Assembly (NCBI GenBank): GCA_028284745.1
Contig: JANQRC010000043.1
Span: 1-64,000, forward strand
DNA length: 64,000 nt
From: Flavobacteriaceae bacterium
Lineage (GTDB): Bacteria > Bacteroidota > Bacteroidia > Flavobacteriales > Flavobacteriaceae
Direction: 5' to 3'
Both the position numbers and the translations under genes were made by a program. Positions 25,153 through 34,662 of this stretch are shown here, piece after piece. Under the pieces are notes generated by a model that made no database searches, was not told the origin of the DNA, and was given only the letters and a program-made list of their open reading frames with translations. How positions within the stretch are numbered: the first letter of the stretch is position 1; the number at the start of each line of letters is the position of its first letter.

Positions 25153-26556
25153 CTACCCCTTGATCTCTGGCTTCTTGATCTCTGGCTTGGGGCCATATTT
25201 GTCGATCAAGTAGACCAAGGCTGTCATCGTAGCGGCACCTAACTCCAACTCACGCTTGTTCACAGCGTCAAAGGTGTCGTTCTCTGCATGGTGGTGATCA
25301 AAATAACGCTGGGAGTCTGGACGCAAGCCAGCAAGTAGAATATCATCATCTTTTAACGGGCCAATGTCAGCACCGCTACCACCTTTGACAAAATAGTGGA
25401 TCAAATAAGGTTCGAACAAAGGCTTCCAGCTCTGTACTTTAGCTACTGCGGCATCACTACCATCAAATGAGAACCCACGCGGTGTGAACCCGCCCGCATC
25501 ACTCTCTAGAGCGAATACGTGTTTCTCATTGTTGGCTTTCGCTTCTTCAGCATATTTACGTCCACCGCGAAGCCCATTTTCCTCATTCATGAACAACACC
25601 ACGCGAATGCTGTGTTTGGGCTTGTATCCTAATTCTTTGAAAAGTCGTACGACTTCCATGCTTTGTACGACACCTGCGCCGTCATCGTGCGAGCCATCCC
25701 CTAAGTCCCAAGAATCCAGATGTCCGCCTACAACCATATATTCTTTTGGGAATTCGCTTCCTGTGATCTCTCCGATTACATTGAAGGAAGGGACGTCTTC
25801 AAACTGCTCACAACTTTGTCTGAAATAGAACTGTAGGTCTGGTCCTTCTCTTAACAGCTCGCTCAGTTTTTCAGCGCCTTTGGTACTAATCGCCGCAGCA
25901 GGAATGCGGTCTTCAACAGGTATGTCGCCATAGGTCATCGAACCTGTATGCGGCAGATCGTCTAGTCGTAAGTTCATCGAGCGAACGATGACGCCAGCAG
26001 CACCGTATTTTATAGCTTCGACCGCACCGGAATAGCGTTGATTCACACAACCTCCATATGCTTGAAACGTATTGATCAAATTGGCTTGCATAGGACGATT
26101 GTAGAATACGATCTTTCCTTCGATGTTCGCACGACCCAACTGACGTAGTTCATCAAAATTACGCACCTCGACAACTTGGGTCTTCAAACCGTCTTTGGCA
26201 GTAGCCACTGAGCCGCCCAGCGCACAAATAGGCACATCTATTTGTTCACCATCGGCTTCGATGTATGCTGTCTCCTTGTCTCCACGCACCCATTTGGGCA
26301 CCATCACTTCTTGCAGCCAAACCTTGTCCAATCCTAGTTTTTGTAACTCAGTCTTGGTGTATCGCACAGCTTTTTCGGCATTCTCGGATCCTGACAAACG
26401 CCCTCCGATCTCGTTAGACAAATGATCAAGCCATGCATAGCTTTTTCCATTGAGCAAAGAAGCATCGTAGATGTTCTTCATCATCTGTTCATCTTCTGTT
26501 TGGGCAACAGAAATTATGGAGCTCACAAGCAATAGGGAGAAGAGCAGCTTTTTCAT
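25153..26556 (-). CDS. M28 family zinc peptidase (carboxypeptidase Q-like), secreted
   Basis: The 467-residue protein has a signal peptide (MKKLLFSLLLVSSIISVAQ), a PA-type insert and an M28 domain. Zinc-ligand motifs are visible: GGHLDSWDLGDGSHDDGAG, FMNEENGLRGG, ESDAGG and HHHAENDT. It probably cleaves dipeptides or N-terminal residues in the periplasm or outside the cell. It overlaps the PPK2 gene by four bases and lies downstream of it in one transcript. Confidence 0.92.
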   Translation of the reverse strand: MKKLLFSLLLVSSIISVAQTEDEQMMKNIYDASLLNGKSYAWLDHLSNEIGGRLSGSENAEKAVRYTKTELQKLGLDKVWLQEVMVPKWVRGDKETAYIEADGEQIDVPICALGGSVATAKDGLKTQVVEVRNFDELRQLGRANIEGKIVFYNRPMQANLINTFQAYGGCVNQRYSGAVEAIKYGAAGVIVRSMNLRLDDLPHTGSMTYGDIPVEDRIPAAAISTKGAEKLSELLREGPDLQFYFRQSCEQFEDVPSFNVIGEITGSEFPKEYMVVGGHLDSWDLGDGSHDDGAGVVQSMEVVRLFKELGYKPKHSIRVVLFMNEENGLRGGRKYAEEAKANNEKHVFALESDAGGFTPRGFSFDGSDAAVAKVQSWKPLFEPYLIHYFVKGGSGADIGPLKDDDILLAGLRPDSQRYFDHHHAENDTFDAVNKRELELGAATMTALVYLIDKYGPKPEIKKPEIKG

Positions 26557-27431
26557 TCAGATTCTAATTGTTTGATGTACTCGTCAAGATGTGCTTTCAC
26601 CTCTGGCTCTAATTCTGGTTCTTGAATATCCTTATACTGCCTCAACGTATCTAGGAGAATGGTAGCTACGATCAATCTGGCAGTAGGCTTGTCGTCTGCA
26701 GGAATGATGTACCAAGGTGCATGTGGCTTGCTTGTGCGGTTGATCGCATCTTGATAGCATTCTTGGTATTTCTCCCAAAGTTTGCGCTCTTTTAGATCTC
26801 CTGGAGAGAATTTCCAGTTCTTCTCTTTTTTATGCAAGCGCCTTAGCAAACGGTTCTTCTGTTCTCCTTTTGAAAGATGCAAGAAGAATTTATAGATCAG
26901 CGTACCGTTTTCGGCAATGTGTTTCTCAAAGTCGTTGATCTGGCGAAAGCGTTTCTTCCAGAATTCATCGTTCACGTCTGCAACCGAATCAACTCCGGGG
27001 ATGTCTTCGCCTAAGATATATTCAGGATGCACCCGGGTCACCAATACATTCTCGTAATGTGTTCGATTGAAGACCCCAAACTTCCCGCGGGCTGGCAAGG
27101 CAATATAATGGCGCCAAAGGTAATCATGGCCTAACTCAAGCGGTGTAGGGACTTTAAAACTATGCACTACGATACCGCGCGTATTGAGGTCCTTGAAGAC
27201 CTCCCTGATCATGCTGTCCTTTCCTGCCGTGTCCATTCCCTGGATACAGATCAACACAGCATATTTACCATGTGCATAAATGGTATCCTGAAACTTGCCC
27301 AATCTTTCCCGTACATCTTCTAGCTTTTTCTCTATTTTCTTTTCCGAAGCCTCAAGGTCATATGTGGTGGGGATCGATCCTAACCGTATCTTTTCATCAA
27401 CTCTGAAATGGTCTGCGCTTATGTTCTTCAT
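26553..27431 (-). CDS. ppk2: Polyphosphate kinase 2 family protein
   Basis: The 292-residue cytosolic enzyme has Walker A GMDTAGKDS at about residues 65-73, Walker B-like FNRTHYENVLVTRVHP, and the lid-region RQINDFEKH. PPK2 enzymes transfer phosphate between polyphosphate and nucleotides; many of this single-domain type make ATP or ADP from polyphosphate and AMP or ADP. The precise class is not decidable by eye. It heads a two-gene unit with the M28 peptidase. Confidence 0.92.
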   Translation of the reverse strand: MKNISADHFRVDEKIRLGSIPTTYDLEASEKKIEKKLEDVRERLGKFQDTIYAHGKYAVLICIQGMDTAGKDSMIREVFKDLNTRGIVVHSFKVPTPLELGHDYLWRHYIALPARGKFGVFNRTHYENVLVTRVHPEYILGEDIPGVDSVADVNDEFWKKRFRQINDFEKHIAENGTLIYKFFLHLSKGEQKNRLLRRLHKKEKNWKFSPGDLKERKLWEKYQECYQDAINRTSKPHAPWYIIPADDKPTARLIVATILLDTLRQYKDIQEPELEPEVKAHLDEYIKQLESE

Positions 27432-27611
27432 ACAAAAATTTTAACGCCTAAAGATAAGAAAGTTCAGGCAGTAAAGATCCAGGTTTTCGAATGAGCAGAA
27501 CCCATCATAACATCAACTAGTAGGATGGCCTCACCTCAGCTACATTACACAACATTTATTTGGTCATTGTCCCAGATTTTATTCATTTCGTATCATCCAA
27601 ACCTACGTACA

Positions 27612-28415
27612 ATGAGCAAGATTACTTTTGTAACACTTTTCTTTTTTGCATTTGCCAGTGTAAATGCCCAACTTAGTTGTGATGAGGCTTATTCTGCTGC
27701 CGGCTACGCCTATCAACACACAAAAAAGGCACTTGAGGCCAACAATGACAGTCATCTCAAGTATTATGCTGAGCGTGCTATAGAATCACTCACAACGGTG
27801 AACACCAATGCGCTCAACTGTGGTTGTAAAGAAGCCGAACAAGCTAGTTTTGATGCCATTGAGTACCTTAAAAAGACGTTGGAGACTGAAGGGTTTGAGC
27901 CAAGTCGTTACTTTGTAAAAAAAGCAAAACCTTTATCACAACACACCATTGATGCATTGGATGTGTGCATGAGTAGCGAGGCATCTTCGTATAGTGAATT
28001 GGTAACAGGATCGGAGACCTTGGAAGAAGAAGAGGAAATGCTACGCATAAAGCAGCAACGACTTATTGAAGAGCAACGTAAGCTCGAGGCCAAACTGGCA
28101 GAGAAGAAACGCCTTCATGAAGAGCTTAAGCGTCAAAAACAGCAAGAGCTCACACAGCAATTGGCGGTGAAAGATCGTATCGAGCCTGCCATGCTGGCCT
28201 TAGAAAATGCATATAGCAACCTGGTGAGCGCGCTTGGTTGTGAAGAAGGTTATGAATACCTACAAGGGTACAAGCGTGAGTTGCAAGAGCTTGAGAAAGA
28301 AAGCCTAAACGCTACAGAGCAGCACTACGTATTAGAGTCTACCGAGTTATTGAGAAAACTAGTGGCCCAATTAGAGCGTTGCAAAGGTGAGTCAACTGCT
28401 GAAGGCGAGAAGTAG
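27612..28415 (+). CDS. Secreted coiled-coil protein, function unknown
   Basis: From the ATG at 27612 the protein has 267 residues with a signal peptide (MSKITFVTLFFFAFASVNAQ). An N-terminal helical domain with conserved cysteines follows (LSCDEAY, LNCGCKEA, LDVCMSS). A long charged coiled coil lies near residues 145-195 (EEEEEMLRIKQQRLIEEQRK), then another helical domain with CEEGYEYL and LERCKGE. The frame extends upstream to 27525, but only the downstream ATG gives a signal peptide. No family name is recognised; a periplasmic structural role is a guess. Confidence 0.7.
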   Translation: MSKITFVTLFFFAFASVNAQLSCDEAYSAAGYAYQHTKKALEANNDSHLKYYAERAIESLTTVNTNALNCGCKEAEQASFDAIEYLKKTLETEGFEPSRYFVKKAKPLSQHTIDALDVCMSSEASSYSELVTGSETLEEEEEMLRIKQQRLIEEQRKLEAKLAEKKRLHEELKRQKQQELTQQLAVKDRIEPAMLALENAYSNLVSALGCEEGYEYLQGYKRELQELEKESLNATEQHYVLESTELLRKLVAQLERCKGESTAEGEK

Positions 28416-28430
28416 GCCACACAAACATTA

Positions 28431-29594
28431 CTATTTGCTTGCAAAGAGCTGAACGTCTTTCTTGGTGACTTCGTCGCCTCCAAGAATGATCAATCGTTCT
28501 ATGACATTTCGTAGCTCGCGGATGTTCCCCGTCCAGTCATATTCTTGAAGTTGCTTTATGGCATCGGGTGCAAACGCCTTTGCCACAGTGCCTTGCTCAT
28601 TGGCTATGTGCTTCGAGAAGTGTGCTACAAGTAATGGGATATCATCCCTTCTATCATTCAATGCTGGCACTTTGATGAGGATCACAGCCAGCCTGTGGTA
28701 TAAGTCTTCGCGAAACTGATTGTCTTCGATCTCTTTTTTTAGATCCTTGTTGGTTGCAGCAACAACGCGCACGTCTACTTTGATATCTTTGTCACTACCC
28801 ACGCGCTGGATCTTGTTCTCCTGTAGTGCACGTAGCACTTTCGCTTGTGCGGAAAGGCTCATATCGCCGATCTCGTCCAAGAAGATCGTACCGCCATTGG
28901 CGGCTTCAAACTTACCAGCACGATCCTTATTGGCCGAAGTAAAGGCGCCTTTTACATGACCAAACAATTCGCTCTCTATCAATTCTGAAGGAATTGCAGC
29001 ACAATTCACCTCGATCATAGGTCCTTTGCTACGCTCGCTCTTCTGGTGCAACCAATGCGCCACCAATTCTTTGCCCGTACCGTTTGGCCCTGTGATCAGC
29101 ACACGAGCATCGGTCGGAGCCACCTTCTCGATCATCTCTTTGATATCTGCAATGGCATCAGACTCGCCGATCATCTCGTACTTCTTGCTGACCTTCTTTT
29201 TCAACAATTTGTTCTCTACCACCAATTCTTTTCTATCAAGAGCGTTTCTAACGGTATTCAACAGGCGATTCAGGTCTGGTGGCTTCGATATGTAGTCGAA
29301 TGCTCCTAAACGCATCGTATTCACTGCCGTGTCGATATCGCCATGTCCAGAGATCATGATAAAAGGAATCTCTGGCTTGATCTTCAATGCCTTTTCTAAC
29401 ACTTCGACACCATCCATCTTTGGCATTTTGATATCACAAAGCACCAGGTCATAGTCCGAGCCTTTGATCTTTTCGATACCCGCAAGCCCATCTTCTGCCT
29501 CCTCTACATTGTAGGTGTCACTTTCTTCAGAAAGTATCTTTACTAACACTCGGCGGATGGCCGCCTCATCTTCTATGACAAGTATTTTGGACAT
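28431..29594 (-). CDS. NtrC-type response regulator with altered GAFTGA loop and no DNA-binding domain
   Basis: The 387-residue protein has a receiver domain (Asp54 in LVLCDIKMPKMDG) and an AAA+ domain with Walker A GPNGTGKE near residues 168-175, ELFGHVKGAFTSA and LDEIGDMS. It stops just after the AAA+ lid (ELRNVIERLIILGGDEV), so the usual Fis-type helix-turn-helix is missing. The sigma-54 contact loop reads GAFTSA instead of GAFTGA. It may control sigma-54 RNA polymerase without binding DNA, or act otherwise. No histidine kinase is adjacent. Confidence 0.88.
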   Translation of the reverse strand: MSKILVIEDEAAIRRVLVKILSEESDTYNVEEAEDGLAGIEKIKGSDYDLVLCDIKMPKMDGVEVLEKALKIKPEIPFIMISGHGDIDTAVNTMRLGAFDYISKPPDLNRLLNTVRNALDRKELVVENKLLKKKVSKKYEMIGESDAIADIKEMIEKVAPTDARVLITGPNGTGKELVAHWLHQKSERSKGPMIEVNCAAIPSELIESELFGHVKGAFTSANKDRAGKFEAANGGTIFLDEIGDMSLSAQAKVLRALQENKIQRVGSDKDIKVDVRVVAATNKDLKKEIEDNQFREDLYHRLAVILIKVPALNDRRDDIPLLVAHFSKHIANEQGTVAKAFAPDAIKQLQEYDWTGNIRELRNVIERLIILGGDEVTKKDVQLFASK

Positions 29595-29617
29595 GTTGAG
29601 TTCGTTTGCTGGTGAAA

Positions 29618-30466
29618 TTACGTATTTTGAGTGTAAAGATTGACATCTCGTTGTGGGAAAGGTATTATGATGTTATTCTCTTTAAAAAGCTGGTTGATCT
29701 TAAAGCGCACATCACTCTGAGGCACAGCACCTTGGAAACTGTCATTCACGGTAAAGATCAGTTTGAAGTTGAGTGCGCTGTCGGCAAAATCAGTGAAGAG
29801 CACCAAAGGTTCTGGTTGTTTCAATACATTAGGCGTCGTACTTGCCGCTTCGATCAGTAGTTGCTTTACCAGTTCGACGTCGCTTCCGTAAGCAACACCA
29901 ACAGTGACCGACTCTCGGGTTATGCTTCCGTTCTGGGTCCAATTGAAGACCACTGACGCCAGAAACTTGTGGTTGGGAATGATCAGTACTTTATTGTCGA
30001 TGGTTACCGCTTTGGTAGTGCGAAGGTTGATCGATTCTACACGACCTACTTTGCCTTCGACCTCTATGATATCGTTCACGCCAACGGTACGATCCAGAAG
30101 AATGAATGTCCCTGAAATGATATCTTGAAAGAAGGTCTGTAACGCGAGGCCAACACCTACCAACAATGCTGCCGAAGCTGCAAAGATGGCCGTGACATTC
30201 ACACCTACATTGTCTAAGGTGATCAATAATACAATTGTGTATATGATCCATTTAGTGAATGAAAACACTGAAGTGAACTTCTCCTTATCTGGCTTTGGAA
30301 GTTTTCGTGTGATGATACGCTTCAAAAAGCGTAGCACTATCCATGTGATGATGAAAGATAGGATCACAGCCAGCACGATACCAACCGTGATCACTATTGT
30401 TTCCTTATGATTGACATACAGTCGATGATTCAAAAACTCTCTTATAGTAGCTAAGAATAGAAGCAT
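29618..30466 (-). CDS. MscS family mechanosensitive channel
   Basis: The 282-residue membrane protein has helices near residues 23-46 and 69-87, then the pore-lining helix AASAALLVGVGLALQTFFQD with its alternating Ala/Gly pattern. The soluble beta domain follows (GTFILLDRTVGVNDIIEVEG, GRVESINLRTT). MscS channels open under membrane tension to release solutes. It lies one base downstream of the ABC permease gene and is probably co-transcribed with it. Confidence 0.9.
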   Translation of the reverse strand: MLLFLATIREFLNHRLYVNHKETIVITVGIVLAVILSFIITWIVLRFLKRIITRKLPKPDKEKFTSVFSFTKWIIYTIVLLITLDNVGVNVTAIFAASAALLVGVGLALQTFFQDIISGTFILLDRTVGVNDIIEVEGKVGRVESINLRTTKAVTIDNKVLIIPNHKFLASVVFNWTQNGSITRESVTVGVAYGSDVELVKQLLIEAASTTPNVLKQPEPLVLFTDFADSALNFKLIFTVNDSFQGAVPQSDVRFKINQLFKENNIIIPFPQRDVNLYTQNT

Positions 30467-30467
30467 A

Positions 30468-31781
30468 TTAGTATTTGATCCATTTATATAACTCTTTGTA
30501 CGAAGCTTTTTTACCGTACATCAAAATACCTACACGGTAGATCTTGGCTGCCAACCATGCGGTTAGCAAGAACGTCCCAAGCAACAATAAGACCGAGACG
30601 ATCTGTTGCCACAACGGCACACCAAATGGAATGCGCATGAGCATCACCACAGGTGATGTCAGTGGGACCATGGAGAATACCGTAGCTACCGTTCCGTGTG
30701 GGTTCTCTATTACCGTGAACACACCTACATACACTGCGAGAATGAGCGGCATCAATATAGGCATCATAAATTGTTGTGTGTCTGTCTCGTTATCTACTGC
30801 TGCGCCAATGGCCGCATAGATCGAACTGTACAAAAGGTAGCCCCCGACGAAGAAGAACAAAAAGGCAATGACAAGATTGGTCAACGGAAGGTTTAGCACT
30901 TCGCGCATGGCCACTTCGATCTTGTTCTGCATGGCTGGGTCACTTGCTTGCTCCATGAGCATCTGCTGTTGTGGCGACTGCAGCTCACTTAAACTAGTGC
31001 CTAGTATGGCCGAGACCACAAACAGTAGTACCGTACCCAACACGACCCAAATAGCAAACTGAGTGATTCCTGCCAACGAAGTTCCGATGATCTTGCCCAG
31101 CATGAGTTGTATCGGCTTCACGGAAGAAATGATCACTTCGATGATACGATTGGTCTTCTCCTCGATCACGCTGCGCATGATCATATTTCCATAGATGATG
31201 ATGAACATGAACAGCAAATAGCCTGCAAAACCGCCAAAGATCAGTTTCAAGATGCTACCAAACTCTGAGGTTTCTTCGCCTGTGAAGTTTTCTATGCGTA
31301 CATTGACACGTGTCTTCAAGTTGTTGATATGTTGAAGGTCTACATTATTCTGCACCATCTTAAGGTCGGTGAGTTCTTGACTGATCACATCGTTTAAATT
31401 GTCTATCACCACGATGCTGGGGGACTCTTCCGAATAAAAAGTGATGTTCTTCTTGTACTGGTCCAAGTCATCGGCCGCAGGGATATGCAACAATCCATAT
31501 AGTTCGTTGGTCTTGACTTCCTCTTTGAGCGAATCTACCGAAGTCTCACCTACGAACGTAAACTTGTTCTTTTCGTCACTTTTCAAAACCTCCTCAAAGA
31601 TTCCCGATTCGTCAAGCACTGCGATCTCGCGAACCTTATCGTTGTTTAGCTGCGACAGATAGGAAACCACGGCAATCAGAGCGATCATGATCAGCGGACT
31701 TAGAAAGGTCATGATGATAAACGACCTGTTGCGCACCCTATTGAGGTATTCTCGCCTTATGATGATGGGCAAGTGATTCAT
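30468..31781 (-). CDS. ABC-2 (NatB-like) transporter permease
   Basis: The 437-residue protein has one N-terminal helix, a large extracytoplasmic domain, and five C-terminal helices, the NatB/ABC-2 layout. EEKTNRIIEVIISSVKP is the conserved cytoplasmic coupling region. It overlaps the ATPase gene by four bases. The pair exports an unknown substrate; sodium in the NatAB prototype. Confidence 0.9.
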   Translation of the reverse strand: MNHLPIIIRREYLNRVRNRSFIIMTFLSPLIMIALIAVVSYLSQLNNDKVREIAVLDESGIFEEVLKSDEKNKFTFVGETSVDSLKEEVKTNELYGLLHIPAADDLDQYKKNITFYSEESPSIVVIDNLNDVISQELTDLKMVQNNVDLQHINNLKTRVNVRIENFTGEETSEFGSILKLIFGGFAGYLLFMFIIIYGNMIMRSVIEEKTNRIIEVIISSVKPIQLMLGKIIGTSLAGITQFAIWVVLGTVLLFVVSAILGTSLSELQSPQQQMLMEQASDPAMQNKIEVAMREVLNLPLTNLVIAFLFFFVGGYLLYSSIYAAIGAAVDNETDTQQFMMPILMPLILAVYVGVFTVIENPHGTVATVFSMVPLTSPVVMLMRIPFGVPLWQQIVSVLLLLGTFLLTAWLAAKIYRVGILMYGKKASYKELYKWIKY

Positions 31782-32710
31782 GAGCGATTGTTTTCAACAG
31801 TTCTTATAAAAATGTCATTCACACTAGGGATCAATTCTACAAAATGCGACACTTGCCCCCTATTGGTCAAAAATGAAAGTAAGTCATTAGGACCATGCCC
31901 ATTTTGTAAATGTATGTTGGTCTTCAGCTCGTTGCCCAGCGTTTTGAAATTGGCCTTGGAGAGTTGAAATTTTTCCTTCAACTCTTTTTCAAGCCGCTTG
32001 TTGTCCTCACTCTCGATGCCAACTTCATAGGTGTTGGTACGATATTGCCTCTTAACTTCTGAAAGTTTTCCTTCTAACAGTTTGTCGGATTTGTTGATCA
32101 ACGCGATATGGTCACAAAGCTCTTCAACAGACTCCATGCGATGCGTAGAGAAGATCACGGTAGCGCCTTGGTCCCTGAGGTGCAGGATCTCGTCTTTGAT
32201 GCGGTTGGCATTGATGGGGTCGAAACCACTAAAAGGTTCGTCGAAGATCAACAGCTTGGGCCTATGCAAGACCGTGACGACAAATTGTATCTTCTGTGCC
32301 ATTCCTTTAGAGAGTTCTTGGATCTTCTTGTTCCACCAATCACCGATCTCTAGCCTTTCAAACCAGTACCGGAGTTGTTTCCTTGCCTCAGACTTGCTGA
32401 GTCCTTTTAGCTGGGCCAGATAAAGTGCTTGCTCGCCTACTTTCATGCTCTTGTACAAACCTCGCTCTTCGGGCAGATATCCTATGTTTCTGACATGCTC
32501 TGGCTTTAGGGTCTCACCATCCAACAATACGCTTCCTGAGTCTGGATAGGTGATCTGATTTATGATACGGATAAACGTGGTCTTTCCTGCTCCGTTAGGC
32601 CCAAGAAGGCCATAGATACTACCCTCAGGAATATGTATCGAAACATTGTTCAACACTGTAAAATCGCCAAATCTTTTGGTGACATTCTCAGCCACCAGGA
32701 GGTCCCTCAT
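31778..32710 (-). CDS. ABC transporter ATPase (NatA-like, DUF4162 tail)
   Basis: The 310-residue protein has Walker A GPNGAGKTT at residues 38-46, signature LSKGMAQK, Walker B LLIFDEPFSGFDP and the H-loop FSTHRM. The C-terminal 90 residues match the DUF4162 extension of NatA-type ATPases. It energises the permease encoded next. Confidence 0.93.
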   Translation of the reverse strand: MRDLLVAENVTKRFGDFTVLNNVSIHIPEGSIYGLLGPNGAGKTTFIRIINQITYPDSGSVLLDGETLKPEHVRNIGYLPEERGLYKSMKVGEQALYLAQLKGLSKSEARKQLRYWFERLEIGDWWNKKIQELSKGMAQKIQFVVTVLHRPKLLIFDEPFSGFDPINANRIKDEILHLRDQGATVIFSTHRMESVEELCDHIALINKSDKLLEGKLSEVKRQYRTNTYEVGIESEDNKRLEKELKEKFQLSKANFKTLGNELKTNIHLQNGHGPNDLLSFLTNRGQVSHFVELIPSVNDIFIRTVENNRS

Positions 32711-32766
32711 AATTCAATTTTTGTAAAGATAATCAAACCATAGCGTACGCTTCGGGTCTTGTCATG

Positions 32767-32805
32767 GTAAAAAAAACCCATCCTCAAAATGATTTCAAGG
32801 ATGGG
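32767..32805 (-). terminator. Terminator of the grpE-dnaJ operon
   Basis: On the minus strand CCCATCCT and AGGATGGG pair across a 13-base loop and run into eight Ts (the A tract at 32769-32776). It lies about 90 bases after the dnaJ stop. Confidence 0.85.
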
Positions 32806-32893
32806 AAAAAATTGCTATGAAAAAGAAAAAATTAACACTAGTAATACTAGCATTGTTCAAATATAAAGATTTTTTATGCAACAAGGCATCTTT

Positions 32894-34012
32894 TTATGAA
32901 AACATGTCCTTCACCTTCTCAAAGAAAGATTTATCACCTTTCTCTGGATTGGGTGTGAAATTCTCGTCTTCTTGCATCCGCTCAAAGAACTCTTTTTGCT
33001 CTTTGGTCAGGTTTTTTGGTGTCCAAACATTTACATGAACCAACAAGTCGCCAGTCCCATAACTGTTAAGGCTTGGAATACCTTTGTTCCTCAATCGAAG
33101 GATCTTTCCGGATTGAATGCCAGACTCTAGCTTGATGCGTACTTTGCCCGATACCGTGTCTATCTCTTTAGAGGTTCCTAAAACCGCATCAGAAATACTC
33201 ACGTACAGGTCATAATGCAGATTGTTGCCTTCACGTTTCAGTGTGGCGTGCTCTTTTTCTTCAATAACGACCAACAGATCGCCCGGCACACCATTCCCTG
33301 GAGCTTCGTTGCCTTTACCGCCAACCTTTAACTGCATGCCCTCTTCTACACCAGCGGGTATCTTTATAGAAACTGTTTCTTCGTTTGCCTTTAATCCTTG
33401 TGGATCTGTACCGTCGGGTCGCTTATCGATGATCTGTCCTGCTCCTCCGCATGTAGTACAAGTAGTAGCGGTCTGCATTCTTCCTAAGATCGTGTTGGTA
33501 ACACGCATTACCTGCCCCGCACCATTACACGTTGGGCACGTCTTGTAAGAAACCCCTGGAGTTTGCACTTTACGCTTTACTTTGATCTTCTTTTCAACTC
33601 CTTTGGCAATTTCTTCGAGTGTCAGCGATACTCTAATGCGAAGGTTACTTCCTTTCACACGGCGTTGCCCACCACTAAAGCCACCGAAACCTCCGCCAAA
33701 CCCACTTCCGAAGGCACTTCCGAAGATATCACCAAATTGACTGAAGATGTCTTCCATGTTCATGCCACCGCCACCAAAACCACCTGCACCTTCAAAAGCT
33801 GCATGACCAAACTGGTCGTAACGTGCCTTCTTATCTGGGTCGCTCAATACTTCGTAGGCCTCGGCAGCTTTCTTGAACATCTCTTCTGCTTTCTTATCAT
33901 CCGGATTCTTGTCTGGATGGTACTTCAAGGCCATCTTGCGATACGCCTTCTTGATCTCAGCCGCCGTGGCATTTTTGCTGACGCCCAGTATTTCGTAATA
34001 GTCTTGCTTCAT
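32894..34012 (-). CDS. dnaJ: Chaperone DnaJ with two of four zinc motifs
   Basis: The 372-residue Hsp40 has a J domain with HPD near residue 34, and a Gly/Phe-rich linker. The zinc region keeps only CPTCNGAG and CTTCGGAG; the outer two CxxCxGxG motifs of the standard four are absent ([14 protein letters not shown], and no motif after IIDKRPDG). The C-terminal substrate domains are normal. This half zinc region is, to my knowledge, usual in Flavobacteriia. It lies 9 bases after grpE. Confidence 0.95.
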   Translation of the reverse strand: MKQDYYEILGVSKNATAAEIKKAYRKMALKYHPDKNPDDKKAEEMFKKAAEAYEVLSDPDKKARYDQFGHAAFEGAGGFGGGGMNMEDIFSQFGDIFGSAFGSGFGGGFGGFSGGQRRVKGSNLRIRVSLTLEEIAKGVEKKIKVKRKVQTPGVSYKTCPTCNGAGQVMRVTNTILGRMQTATTCTTCGGAGQIIDKRPDGTDPQGLKANEETVSIKIPAGVEEGMQLKVGGKGNEAPGNGVPGDLLVVIEEKEHATLKREGNNLHYDLYVSISDAVLGTSKEIDTVSGKVRIKLESGIQSGKILRLRNKGIPSLNSYGTGDLLVHVNVWTPKNLTKEQKEFFERMQEDENFTPNPEKGDKSFFEKVKDMFS

Positions 34013-34021
34013 CTTATTCTT

Positions 34022-34570
34022 TTATTGGCCTACGACCACCTTTGGAAAGCGAATCACTTTGCCTCCCAATTTATATCCCTTCTCTATCACATCGATGATC
34101 TTACCTTTCATATCTTCGGAAGGCGCTGGGATCTGTGTGATCGCCTCGTGCACCTCTGCATCGAAAGCGTCGCCATTTGCAACCTCGACCATTGAAAGGC
34201 CTTTGCCTTTCAAGGTCTCTTTTAGCTTTGTGTGGATCAGTTGAACACCTTTTAGCAGTTCTTTTTCCTCGGTCTTTGCGATTTCTAGCATCGCTCGGTC
34301 AAAATCGTCTAACACGGGAAGCATCGATCGCAACACATCCTGACCTGCTGTCTTGAAGAGGTCTATGCGCTCTTTTGTGGTTCTCTTCTTATAGTTCTCA
34401 AACTCTGCAAAAAGCCTTAGGAACTTATCTTTTTCTAAAGTGAGCTCTTGTTGAAGCTTCTCTTCGACAGAAATCTCTTCGGTCACTTCTTTTTCTGCAG
34501 TTGCTGTTTCTGTTGAGGCATTTTGCTGTGCTTCTATTTCTTCTTGCTGTGCTTTCTTCTTCTTGGTCAT
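34022..34570 (-). CDS. grpE: Nucleotide exchange factor GrpE
   Basis: The protein (182 residues from ATG 34570) has an acidic N-terminal tail, a long coiled coil (RLFAEFENYKKRTTKERIDL) and the C-terminal beta domain ending GYKLGGKVIRFPKVVV. It releases ADP from DnaK. The longer frame begins at a TTG at 34588 and is not preferred. A full promoter precedes it. Confidence 0.94.
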   Translation of the reverse strand: MTKKKKAQQEEIEAQQNASTETATAEKEVTEEISVEEKLQQELTLEKDKFLRLFAEFENYKKRTTKERIDLFKTAGQDVLRSMLPVLDDFDRAMLEIAKTEEKELLKGVQLIHTKLKETLKGKGLSMVEVANGDAFDAEVHEAITQIPAPSEDMKGKIIDVIEKGYKLGGKVIRFPKVVVGQ

Positions 34571-34609
34571 TGTTCTGTAATTCAACAAAATTTGTTCAGT
34601 TTAAGCATG

Positions 34610-34642
34610 CAAAAGTACTGCCATTTCGCGGAAAATGTCAAA
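34610..34642 (-). promoter_or_regulatory. Promoter of grpE-dnaJ
   Basis: On the minus strand TTTG (34639-34642) is followed after 21 bases by TACTTTTG (34610-34617). It fits the Bacteroidetes housekeeping promoter. The leader is about 35 bases; no CIRCE-type inverted repeat is seen. Confidence 0.6.
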
Positions 34643-34662
34643 ATGTCATCGTAAAACAAATA

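Noticed and set aside
24998-25213. 71-codon plus-strand frame (MGILIRVSPLMFVLAW) and a neighbouring open frame reading AFDVRPCLAWKSIKNEE
   Set aside because: The first runs antisense into the M28 peptidase gene and has no signal of its own. The second has no start codon. Probably chance frames after the terminator.
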